From: Clostridium_Z sp040797585 | GTDB lineage: Bacteria > Bacillota > Clostridia > Clostridiales > Clostridiaceae | Assembly (NCBI RefSeq): GCF_040797585.1 | Contig: NZ_JBFNEO010000134.1 | Location: 1 to 7,850 of the forward strand | DNA length: 7,850 nt | Direction of reading: 5' to 3' | The notes under the pieces: model-generated | Told to the model about the DNA's origin: nothing | Seen by the model: only the letters and a program-made list of their open reading frames with translations | Databases searched by the model: none | Part shown: one piece after another, positions 1-5,861 of the stretch | How the letters are laid out: each line of letters begins with the position of its first letter | Numbering within the stretch: position 1 is the stretch's first letter | Program-made: the position numbers and the translations under genes

Positions 1-3
1 AAA

Positions 4-47
4 ACCCCATAGGGTAGACTTTTTTTAAATTGTCTACTCTATAGGGT
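4..47. repeat. Long inverted repeat at left edge, possible terminator or operator
   Basis: The arms at 4-19 and 32-47 pair over 16 positions, with one C-A mismatch and one G-T wobble, around a 12-nt T/A-rich loop. Read on the - strand, the hairpin is followed by a run of T that reaches the window edge, which fits a rho-independent terminator for leftward transcription. Each arm is itself nearly palindromic around CCTATAGG-like sequence, so it could instead be a pair of operator sites. The edge truncation prevents a decision. Confidence 0.45.
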
Positions 48-84
48 ACATTTTATTTAAAGATTTCTAGTGTCTTTTTCATTA

Positions 85-106
85 TAGAAGGAATCTTCCT
101 TAAGAT
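85..106. repeat. Short palindromic intergenic repeat, copy 1
   Basis: The core is the 14-nt palindrome AAGGAATCTTCCTT (88-101). The 21 nt at 81-101 match 7595-7615 at 20 positions, and the 22 nt at 85-106 match 7764-7785 at 20 positions. All three copies lie outside the main genes. The identity of the repeat family is unknown. Confidence 0.5.
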
Positions 107-121
107 ATTGTTCTTTTCACC

Positions 122-200
122 AGCTCATCTGAAGTGTAGATGAGTTAATTTAAGGGCGTAGTAACTGTTATCCCCGACTTTTAAGAGGATGGGGTGTTAC
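122..200. other. Structured GC-richer non-coding block, possible RNA or mobile-element end
   Basis: Two hairpins lie side by side. The first has arms CTCATCT (124-130) and AGATGAG (138-144), extended by a G-T and an A-T pair to 122-146, around a 7-nt loop. The second pairs CCCC (172-175) with GGGG (191-194) and continues inward with one mismatch, and it is enclosed by GTAAC (161-165) pairing with GTTAC (196-200). The block is clearly richer in G and C than its surroundings and holds no convincing reading frame. It resembles the hairpin-ended right end of IS200/IS605-type elements or a small structured RNA, but I cannot assign it to a known family. Confidence 0.4.
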
Positions 201-267
201 AAGCTAGTAGCAATAAGGCAAAAATTATCTCTGTTAAACTAAGTTTTTCATATGTGAAATAAAACCA

Positions 268-870
268 TTATATTAAAACATGAATAAATATTGCCAGTAA
301 CAGTGAAAAACTAAATACGAAGATCTTCATTTTTGGTGTTCTAGGTAAAATTAAGTTAAGTATAATTCCACAAATTAAGGAAATATACAGACTAATTCTC
401 TGAGTATATAATGCTGGATAGCCATGGGCAAGCAGTAAAGCAATTGGTAAAGACGATGAAACTATAGATATGATCCCTTTGCCACGAGAAAACCACGTAA
501 TAAATCCAGCAATAGGTGTAAAAAATAAAGTTATTATTAGCCATATAATAAAATATGATCTAGGAAAAAATCCTAAAACAAAATGGGTATAAGTATAATA
601 AGTACATAACATTCCTAGAAAAAATATAGGAACATTTATAGAAGCAGATAAGGGATGCATGCTATAGGAAGCGATAAGTGTGGCAATGAATATCCAAATA
701 CCAATTTCAGTCCCTATATCTCCTATGATTGATATGCTATCTGATGTTTTTGCAATAAGTCCTAAACTTAATCCAAGAAATAGAACTAAGCTTGAAAATA
801 TAACTTCATGTTTAATGTTTAACTTTTCAGGTAGTGTACGTATATTATTAATTTTTTCATTTAATCTCAT
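268..870 (-). CDS. Small polytopic membrane protein, possibly DUF6518 family
   Basis: This encodes a 200-residue integral membrane protein of unknown function. About seven hydrophobic segments are visible, at roughly residues 24-40, 56-70, 78-98, 105-125, 132-150, 159-176 and 181-199, after a charged N-terminal stretch of about 20 residues. There is no signal peptide or catalytic motif. The ATG start is well supported: AAGGAGA lies on the - strand at 876-882, five bases upstream. Length and topology fit the uncharacterised DUF6518 family, but that name is from memory and tentative. The gene stands alone and is divergent from the tandem repeat-protein genes; nothing around it suggests a role. 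Its transcript could run through about 220 nt of untranslated sequence to the hairpin at the left edge. Confidence 0.75.
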   Translation of the reverse strand: MRLNEKINNIRTLPEKLNIKHEVIFSSLVLFLGLSLGLIAKTSDSISIIGDIGTEIGIWIFIATLIASYSMHPLSASINVPIFFLGMLCTYYTYTHFVLGFFPRSYFIIWLIITLFFTPIAGFITWFSRGKGIISIVSSSLPIALLLAHGYPALYTQRISLYISLICGIILNLILPRTPKMKIFVFSFSLLLAIFIHVLI

Positions 871-990
871 TGTAATCTCCTTAAAATTATTCTTATATAA
901 ATTTGCTTGTCCTTTTTATTTGCTACATAAGTTTATATGATGTGAATAAATATATAATTTTTCTATTTAAGAATTAATCTACATTTATTA

Positions 991-996
991 TATAAT
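991..996 (+). promoter_or_regulatory. Candidate -10 box for the tandem repeat-protein genes
   Basis: A perfect TATAAT, with only a poor -35 match upstream (TTAAGA at 967-972, 18-nt spacer). A start about 7 nt downstream would place the 5' end of the mRNA directly before the hairpin at 1005-1025, leaving a leader of about 125 nt. In such AT-rich DNA a lone -10 match is weak evidence. Confidence 0.3.
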
Positions 997-1004
997 TATG
1001 GAAG

Positions 1005-1025
1005 TCCCTTATAAAGAGTAAGGGA
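1005..1025 (+). other. Hairpin in the putative 5' leader
   Basis: Perfect 7-bp arms TCCCTTA (1005-1011) and TAAGGGA (1019-1025) surround a 7-nt loop. No T-run follows, so it is not a terminator. If transcription starts near 1003 it would cap the 5' end of the message, a placement known to protect mRNAs in Firmicutes. It could also be an operator dyad. Confidence 0.4.
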
Positions 1026-1129
1026 ACATATATTTTAAAGATGTAATATATTGATTAGAGTAGAGAAATTCAAAAGTATTAGATAAAAAAGCTTATAGGT
1101 ATACAAGGATTATTTATTAGGGGGATACC

Positions 1130-1708
1130 ATGAAAAATTTTCTTATATTTAATAATACACCTAGTGAACTTAACCTAGCTGTTTATGGGTCAGATATAGG
1201 GGGGAATCTTAAACCATTTAGTACAGATTCAAGTGGAGGGTTAATTCTATCCTCTTCATTAAGTGAGAGTATTGTAGCAAATGATTTAGATATTAGAAAT
1301 TTAAATTCATCCATGGATAGTGTGACAATAAGCGCCACTGATTTAGATATTAGAAATTTAAATGGAAGTCAGGATTCAGTTAAAATTTCTAATAGAACTT
1401 ATGCAGAGGATTCCGATTCTGGAACCATTGTAGCTCTCGGAACTCGTATATTTCTGACTAAGAATATTAGTAACTATAAAAATAATAGTTATTTAGTTAG
1501 AAATACAGGAGGAGTTGCAGTTACAATAACCCTTCAGGTTGCCCCTATTGATAGTGAGTCCTATTATGTGGATGACGGAAGTGGCTTTAACTTATTAGCA
1601 GGGGGGAGTAGGGTGTTTAGACCTAGTGTTCTTATGAAATATGCAAGGATTAAGGTTACAGCTGTACTCTTAGGTAGTGTAACTGTAAACTATTTTGCAA
1701 GGTCTTAG
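1130..1708 (+). CDS. DUF6385-like repeat protein, first of two tandem paralogues
   Basis: This encodes a 192-residue protein of unknown function with three parts. The N-terminal segment (1-45) begins FLIFNNTPSELNLAVYG. Two 19-residue repeats follow, with DLDIRNLN starting at residues 52 and 71, each followed by S/G-S-x-DSV. The C-terminal domain (about 95-192) contains LTKNIS, RNTGG, TLQVAP and YYVDD. This arrangement matches what I know of DUF6385 proteins of clostridia and related Firmicutes, for which no function is established. There is no signal peptide, anchor or membrane segment. The protein is rich in S, N, T and V and short of Cys, consistent with a beta-rich structure. An AGGGGGA-like site precedes the ATG. 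The neighbour 53 nt downstream is a paralogue, about half identical by eye, so the pair is a tandem duplication. Confidence 0.75.
   Translation: MKNFLIFNNTPSELNLAVYGSDIGGNLKPFSTDSSGGLILSSSLSESIVANDLDIRNLNSSMDSVTISATDLDIRNLNGSQDSVKISNRTYAEDSDSGTIVALGTRIFLTKNISNYKNNSYLVRNTGGVAVTITLQVAPIDSESYYVDDGSGFNLLAGGSRVFRPSVLMKYARIKVTAVLLGSVTVNYFARS
1283..1363 (+). repeat. In-gene 57-bp repeat pair, first paralogue
   Basis: The same 24-nt sequence occurs at 1283-1306 and 1340-1363, exactly 57 bp (19 codons) apart, encoding DLDIRNLN twice. Identity at the DNA level, including third codon positions, suggests recent duplication or gene conversion rather than only protein-level constraint. Confidence 0.8.
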
Positions 1709-1761
1709 TTTAGGATTAAATAAAATATTATTATATTAAAATATAAAGGGATGGATAAATA

Positions 1762-2334
1762 ATGGCTAATTATTTAGTATTTAATAATGCTGCAAATGAA
1801 CTTAAGGCAACGGTCTATGGGGTATCTGGAAGTGAGTTTAAACCTATTTCTGTGGATTCTAGTGGAAGGTTTTTATTTTCGCCATTAAGTAGTATTACTG
1901 TAACAGCTACAGACTTAGATATTAGAAATTTAAACTCATCCCAGGATTCTATAGCGGTTACAGCCACGGATTTAGATATTAGAAATCTTAGTGGAACTCA
2001 GGATTCAGTACAGGTTAGCAGTAATGGATTTGTAGAGGATACCTTAAGTACAAGTGTAGCTACTGGAACAGTTTATTTATTAACTAAAAATATATCACAA
2101 TATAGAGAAAATAGTTATTTTATTAGAAATACTGGAGCTTCAAGTATAACAGTTACTCTTCAGGTGGCACCAGTGGATAATGATATTTACTATGTGGATA
2201 ATTCAACAGCACAAAGTGTACCAGCATCAACTAATAATATTACATCAGTTACCTTACCTATGAAATTCGCAAGGCTAAGGGTGGTGGCTTCTGGTAATAC
2301 TTCTGTCATAATCTATTATAATGGTAGGGCTTAA
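1762..2334 (+). CDS. DUF6385-like repeat protein, second tandem paralogue
   Basis: This encodes a 190-residue protein built like its upstream neighbour. The N-terminal segment has YLVFNNAANELKATVYG. Two DLDIRNL repeats start at residues 51 and 70, and the C-terminal domain has LTKNIS, IRNTG, TLQVAP, YYVD and a final YYNGRA. The start at 1762 is chosen because the nearby ATG at 1751 reads into a stop after three codons; an AAGGG site lies about 11 nt upstream. No secretion signal or membrane segment is seen. The short 53-nt spacer and the terminator after 2334 suggest co-transcription with the first copy. Function is unknown. A structural or surface-associated role would suit a repetitive Ser/Thr/Asn-rich protein, but nothing in the sequence proves it. 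Confidence 0.75.
   Translation: MANYLVFNNAANELKATVYGVSGSEFKPISVDSSGRFLFSPLSSITVTATDLDIRNLNSSQDSIAVTATDLDIRNLSGTQDSVQVSSNGFVEDTLSTSVATGTVYLLTKNISQYRENSYFIRNTGASSITVTLQVAPVDNDIYYVDNSTAQSVPASTNNITSVTLPMKFARLRVVASGNTSVIIYYNGRA
1912..1992 (+). repeat. In-gene 57-bp repeat pair, second paralogue
   Basis: The units begin at 1912 and 1969, again 57 bp apart. They differ from each other and from the units at 1283 and 1340 at only a few bases over the first 20 nt. The four copies in two adjacent genes form a homologous series that could recombine. Confidence 0.75.
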
Positions 2335-2362
2335 TATTATGGGTTATTTACCTGAATAAATT

Positions 2363-2424
2363 AAAGGGTTACTTCTTAGATTTAGGAAGTGACCTTTACC
2401 TCCTATTGAATATTGGAGGTTTTT
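2363..2424 (+). terminator. Double-hairpin terminator after the tandem repeat-protein genes
   Basis: Hairpin 1 (2363-2397) has a stem of about 14 pairs with one bulged G. Hairpin 2 pairs ACCTCC (2398-2403) with GGAGGT (2415-2420) and is followed by TTTTT. This is a good rho-independent terminator for rightward transcription. Hairpin 2 overlaps the stop codon and last codons of the convergent AraC-type gene. Hairpin 1 lies downstream of that gene and may also slow leftward transcription, although its following T-run is poor. Confidence 0.7.
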
Positions 2425-3068
2425 AATATATTACTTTTTCTATATTGGTTAGGAGTCATATTTTCAAACTTTTTAAAGGTGGTGGAGAAGTGACTTTGAC
2501 TTTTAAAACCACATCTTAATGAAATTATATCTAAGTTAAAGTTTGTATTAGTTAAAAACTCCTTTGCCATGGTTATCCTTGCGTTATTCACATAGTCACA
2601 AAACTTATATCCTGTATTCTCTTTAAATAGGTGACAAAGGTAAGTCCTACTTATATGAATATAATCTGCAACTTGTGCTAAAGTAATTTCTTTATGAAGA
2701 TTACTATGTATATAAAATAAAGCCTTTTTGATGCAAGAATTTTGTGGATTTAATATGTTGTCCTCAGGGGTTCTAATATAGGACTTCACTATATTTCTTC
2801 CTAATTTAATGAGCTCTTCTTTAGAATAACAATTCTCTATAAGATCCATGTTTCTTTTACATAAATTAGACACTGATATATTTAATTTGATACAAACATA
2901 GCTGTAAATAAACGTATTCATTGAGTATATAAACTTTTTAAGATGTAAAGTATCATTGTTTCTACCAAGGACAATATTTACTTTTTTATCATAAATATTT
3001 ATGGCATCTTGTAAGTTTTGATTAATGATTTTAACACATAATTCTCCATGATTAAAAAATATATCCAT
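2403..3068 (-). CDS. AraC-family transcriptional regulator
   Basis: This is a DNA-binding regulator, most likely controlling the divergent heme operon. With the start chosen here it has 221 residues. The C-terminal 100 residues (about 113-213) form the double helix-turn-helix of the AraC/XylS family. The first helix pair is around LAQVADYIHISRTYLCHLFK; the second is around DIISLRCGFKSQSHFSTTFK and ends in the typical MTPNQYR. The N-terminal 110 residues are not a recognisable cupin or other sensor domain and contain several Cys residues (GELC, YVCIK, NLCKR, ENCYS), so the ligand is unknown. The start is the ATG at 3068 because AAGGAG (- strand, 3076-3081) lies 7 nt upstream; extension to the TTG at 3104 lacks a good site. 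The stop lies inside the convergent terminator. Confidence 0.88.
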   Translation of the reverse strand: MDIFFNHGELCVKIINQNLQDAINIYDKKVNIVLGRNNDTLHLKKFIYSMNTFIYSYVCIKLNISVSNLCKRNMDLIENCYSKEELIKLGRNIVKSYIRTPEDNILNPQNSCIKKALFYIHSNLHKEITLAQVADYIHISRTYLCHLFKENTGYKFCDYVNNARITMAKEFLTNTNFNLDIISLRCGFKSQSHFSTTFKKFENMTPNQYRKSNILKTSNIQ

Positions 3069-3075
3069 AAAAATT

Positions 3076-3081
3076 CTCCTT
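3076..3081 (-). promoter_or_regulatory. Ribosome binding site that decides the AraC-type start
   Basis: AAGGAG on the - strand, 7 nt before the ATG at 3068. The longer frame beginning with TTG at 3104 has only AT-rich sequence upstream, so the shorter protein is preferred. Confidence 0.75.
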
Positions 3082-3115
3082 AATATTCTTAAAAAACTTA
3101 GCAATATTCTTAAAA
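3082..3115. promoter_or_regulatory. 13-bp direct repeat at 21-bp spacing, candidate AraC-type operator
   Basis: The same 13-mer AATATTCTTAAAA occurs at 3082-3094 and 3103-3115, exactly two helical turns (21 bp) apart. AraC-family proteins typically bind direct repeats on one face of the helix, and AraC itself uses about 21-bp spacing. The pair lies just upstream of the regulator's ribosome binding site, suited to autoregulation. High AT content makes chance a real alternative. Confidence 0.4.
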
Positions 3116-3146
3116 TAATTTTACAAAATATATATTAGAATAAGAT

Positions 3147-3161
3147 TGATAATCAATATCA
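3147..3161. promoter_or_regulatory. Fur box in the divergent heme promoter region
   Basis: TGATAATCAATATCA matches the 7-1-7 Fur consensus TGATAATnATTATCA at all but one position, and dyad symmetry extends by two bases on each side. It lies between the regulator gene and the heme operon, overlapping a TTGATA -35-like sequence (3146-3151) for the operon; a possible TATACC -10 follows at 3168-3173. Fur with iron would block transcription, giving induction under iron limitation. The exact transcription start is uncertain, because this -10 lies very close to the ribosome binding site GGGAGGA (3180-3186). Confidence 0.75.
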
Positions 3162-3193
3162 ATAAATTATACCATAAATGGGAGGAATAATAA

Positions 3194-4072
3194 ATGAAGA
3201 AAGTTTTAGCCATGATTTTAACTGCTTTAACCATAACAACTATGTTGGCATGTTCACCTAAGGATAATGATAAAACAAAAGAGGTATCACAAAGTAAGAA
3301 GGAAGAAAAAATAGTTGCTGGTACTGTAGCGGTAGCAGAAATGTTTAATAATATGGGGGTAGAGCTAGTTGGAAGGCCTACTACAGCTTATGAACTTCCA
3401 AAAGAACTTAAGGAAGTAAAAGAGATAGGAAATCCTATGAAACCAGATCTTGAGGTTATAAAGTCATTAAATCCTACACTGTTTGTATCTGCTGGAACCT
3501 TATCACAGGATCTTAAAAAGTCCTTAGAAGATAGTAAGATAAATTCTAAGTTTTTAGATTTAGGGACCTTTGAAGGATATAAAAAGAGCATAGAGGAAAT
3601 GGGTACTATTGGAGGTAAGGAAAAGGAAGCGGAGAAGATTTTAAAGGACATTGAAGAGAGAGAAAAAAAGGTTATGGAAGAAGTAAAGGGTAAGAAAGCT
3701 CCAAAGGTTATGATAATGTTTGGTGCTCCAGGAAACTTTATGATAGGAACAGAAACATCCTTCCTTGGAGATATGGTTAAAAAGCTTGGAGGAGAAAATG
3801 TTATAAAAGATGGTAAGGCACCTTTTATTCCAGTTAATATGGAAGTTTTAGCTAAGGAGCAGCCAGATATGATTTTAGTTTTAACTCATGCAGAGGCAGA
3901 AGCAGCAAAGGCTATGGTTGATAAAGAATTCAAGGATAACAAAGCTTGGCAAAACTTTAAGGCAGTTAAGAATGATAATGTGGTAACACTAGAGAATGGT
4001 TATTTTGGAATGACTGCTAATTTAAAGACCATAGATGCATTAGAAAAATTATCAAAAATTCTATATAAGTAA
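3194..4072 (+). CDS. isdE: Heme ABC transporter substrate-binding lipoprotein (IsdE-like)
   Basis: This is the extracellular, membrane-anchored heme receptor of an ABC importer. The 292 residues start with a lipoprotein signal (basic MKK, hydrophobic segment, TMLAC), giving a lipidated Cys20 after cleavage, then a charged linker to about residue 38. The rest is a class III (TroA/FecB-type) binding protein with two lobes joined by a long helix (about 143-165). Recalling Staphylococcus aureus IsdE, the motif EIGNPMKPD matches its EIGQPMEPN, so Met82 corresponds to the axial heme ligand Met78, and His232 in LTHAEAE corresponds to His229. Both heme ligands are therefore conserved, arguing for heme over siderophores. 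GGAGG precedes the ATG at good spacing. It is the first gene of the operon, directly behind the Fur box. Confidence 0.9.
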   Translation: MKKVLAMILTALTITTMLACSPKDNDKTKEVSQSKKEEKIVAGTVAVAEMFNNMGVELVGRPTTAYELPKELKEVKEIGNPMKPDLEVIKSLNPTLFVSAGTLSQDLKKSLEDSKINSKFLDLGTFEGYKKSIEEMGTIGGKEKEAEKILKDIEEREKKVMEEVKGKKAPKVMIMFGAPGNFMIGTETSFLGDMVKKLGGENVIKDGKAPFIPVNMEVLAKEQPDMILVLTHAEAEAAKAMVDKEFKDNKAWQNFKAVKNDNVVTLENGYFGMTANLKTIDALEKLSKILYK

Positions 4073-4083
4073 AGAGGGGTTTT

Positions 4084-5055
4084 ATGAAAAAAAGTAGGGT
4101 GTACTTTTTAGCTATCTTTGCATTACTTTTAATAGCCATATACTTTTCAATAAATATAGGAAGCGTAAAGGTACCCTTTAGTGAGATTATACAAGGGCTT
4201 TTTAGTGAAGCTACTGGAGACGTAGGAATAGTACGAGATTTAAGATTACCAAGAATATTAATAGCTATATTAGTTGGAGGAAACTTGGCTGTTTCAGGAG
4301 TACTTCTTCAAGCTGTTATGAAGAATCCTTTAGCAGATCCAGGGATAACAGGAATATCAGCAGGAGCTAGTGTAATTGCCATATTCGTAATGTTATACTT
4401 TCCAAAATTATATTTTGCTATGCCTCTTATGTCTTTTATTGGAGGAGCCTTTGCCTGCTTTTTAATATATTCTTTGGCATGGAAAAAAGGTTTATCTCCT
4501 GTAAGAATAGTCCTTGCTGGAGTAGCAGTAAATTCTGTTTTAGGTGGAATTTCAGGTATGCTATCCATATTAAATAGCGATAAAATCTCAGGAGTTCTTA
4601 TGTGGCTAAATGGTAATATTTCCACAAGAGGATGGAATGATGTTTATATTTTATTCATATATTCATTAATAGGCATAGGACTAGCTCTTCCATTATATAA
4701 GAGTTGTAACATAATTTTATTAGGAGATAAAACAGCTAAGAATCTAGGATTCAATGTAAATATTCAAAGAATACTTATATCTGCTGTAGCTGTGTTTTTA
4801 GCAGGGATTTCTACATCTATAGTGGGAGTCATAGGTTTTATAGGCCTTGTAGTTCCACATATTTCAAGAATGCTAATAGGATCAGACCATAAGGAATTAA
4901 TACCCTTTAGTGCAATGCTTGGAGCCCTTATCTTATTATTGGCAGATACCTTTGGAAGGGTTATAGCTGCACCTTATGAAATTCCAGTAGGAATAGTTAT
5001 GGCTGTTATTGGAGGACCATTCTTCCTTTATCTTTTAAGAAGGAGTGATAGGTAA
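4084..5055 (+). CDS. Heme/iron ABC transporter permease, FecCD (BtuC) family
   Basis: This encodes the membrane channel subunit of the importer, working as a homodimer between the lipoprotein and the ATPase. The 323 residues match the normal family length and are mostly hydrophobic, with the family marks RLPRIL (54-59), NPLADPGITGISAGA (81-95), GFIGLVVPHISR (251-262), which lies in the ATPase-coupling region, and EIPVGIVMAVIGGPFF near the C-terminus. It is equivalent to IsdF/HmuU-type heme permeases by position next to an IsdE-like receptor; the permease sequence alone would not separate heme from siderophore substrates. It begins 11 nt after the receptor gene behind AGAGGGG. Its TAA stop shares one base with the ATG of the ATPase gene, a sign of translational coupling. 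Confidence 0.92.
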   Translation: MKKSRVYFLAIFALLLIAIYFSINIGSVKVPFSEIIQGLFSEATGDVGIVRDLRLPRILIAILVGGNLAVSGVLLQAVMKNPLADPGITGISAGASVIAIFVMLYFPKLYFAMPLMSFIGGAFACFLIYSLAWKKGLSPVRIVLAGVAVNSVLGGISGMLSILNSDKISGVLMWLNGNISTRGWNDVYILFIYSLIGIGLALPLYKSCNIILLGDKTAKNLGFNVNIQRILISAVAVFLAGISTSIVGVIGFIGLVVPHISRMLIGSDHKELIPFSAMLGALILLLADTFGRVIAAPYEIPVGIVMAVIGGPFFLYLLRRSDR

Positions 5056-5837
5056 TGTTAGAGGCAAAAAAATTAAGCTTTACATATGTTGAGGGAAAAA
5101 ACTTTATTGAAGACTTAAGTATAAAAGTTAAAGAAGGTAAAATAACAACAATTATAGGACCAAATGGCTCCGGGAAATCTACCTTACTGAGCCTTTTATG
5201 TAATCTTAATAAACCTAAGTTAGGTAAAGTGTATTTAAAAGAAAAAGATATACAAACTTTAAAATGTAAAGAAATATCAAAGGCTATTGCTACAGTATTC
5301 CAAAATAACTATTGCCCTGATGATATCACTGTAGAGAAATTAGTGTATTATGGTAGAATTCCACATAAAGGTTATTTTGAAGCAAATAATGAGGAAGATG
5401 AGGAAATAGTAAATTGGGCATTAAAAGCTACAAAGCTTACGGAATTTAGAGATAAGGTTGTAATGGAGCTTTCAGGAGGAGAAAGACAAAGGGCATGGAT
5501 AGCCATGGCACTAGCACAAAGACCTAAGGTTTTATTTTTAGATGAACCAACTACTTATCTTGATATATTTCATCAAATAGAAGTTTTAGACTTGGTTAGA
5601 GAGTTAAATAAAAAGTATAACATAACAGTGGTAATGGTGCTTCATGATATAAATCAAGCTATGAAATATAGCCATGAGGTAATAGTTATGAAAAAAGGTG
5701 AAATAGTAGCTTTCGGAGAGCCTAAAGAGGTTATTAATGAAAAGCTTTTAAGAGAAGTATACAAGGTTCAAGGATTTATAAATTTATGTAACGTCACAGG
5801 GGAATGTTACTTTATTCCGATGAAAGTATGTATTTAA
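5055..5837 (+). CDS. Heme/iron ABC transporter ATP-binding protein (FepC/HmuV type)
   Basis: This is the cytoplasmic ATPase that powers the importer. All expected motifs are intact in 260 residues: Walker A GPNGSGKST (35-43), Q-loop Gln83, signature LSGGERQ (139-145), Walker B VLFLDEP (159-165), D-loop around LD (169-170) and switch His197. Length and spacing match iron/heme/B12-type importers. The ATG overlaps the permease stop codon by one base, and AAGGAG lies 9 nt upstream inside the permease gene, so the two are translated together in matched amounts. The C-terminal tail carries three Cys residues (245, 251, 259); I see no known metal motif there and draw no conclusion from it. Confidence 0.93.
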   Translation: MLEAKKLSFTYVEGKNFIEDLSIKVKEGKITTIIGPNGSGKSTLLSLLCNLNKPKLGKVYLKEKDIQTLKCKEISKAIATVFQNNYCPDDITVEKLVYYGRIPHKGYFEANNEEDEEIVNWALKATKLTEFRDKVVMELSGGERQRAWIAMALAQRPKVLFLDEPTTYLDIFHQIEVLDLVRELNKKYNITVVMVLHDINQAMKYSHEVIVMKKGEIVAFGEPKEVINEKLLREVYKVQGFINLCNVTGECYFIPMKVCI

Positions 5838-5861
5838 ATCTAATATTAAGGAGGATTATAA

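Larger units (their letters stand above)
871..1129. other. Divergent intergenic region
   Basis: This spacer separates the leftward membrane-protein gene from the rightward repeat-protein genes. It holds the - strand ribosome binding site at 876-882, a TATAAT box at 991-996, a hairpin at 1005-1025 and the SD-like AGGGGGA just before 1130. I see no further gene in it. Confidence 0.6.

Noticed and set aside
680..940. Open frame of 86 codons on the + strand
   Set aside because: It lies mostly antisense to the membrane-protein gene, which has a strong ribosome binding site and coherent membrane segments. This frame has neither.
1081..1107. Sporulation (SigE-like) promoter before the first repeat-protein gene
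   Set aside because: TATACAAG at 1100-1107 resembles the SigE -10 box, but the -35 match and spacing are poor.
1283..1992. Regularly spaced repeats that could suggest a CRISPR array
   Set aside because: The spacing is exactly 19 codons, the repeats and the sequences between them are coding and homologous, and there are only two units per gene.
3069..3104. Twelve-residue N-terminal extension of the AraC-type regulator from a TTG at 3104
   Set aside because: It has no ribosome binding site and contains one copy of the direct repeat. The ATG at 3068 has AAGGAG at ideal spacing.
3388..3651. Open frame on the - strand inside the heme receptor gene
   Set aside because: It is fully antisense to a gene with clear family motifs, and its Ser/Phe-rich translation is typical of a shadow frame.
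4308..4625. Open frame on the - strand inside the permease gene
   Set aside because: It is antisense to conserved FecCD motifs and has no recognisable domain.
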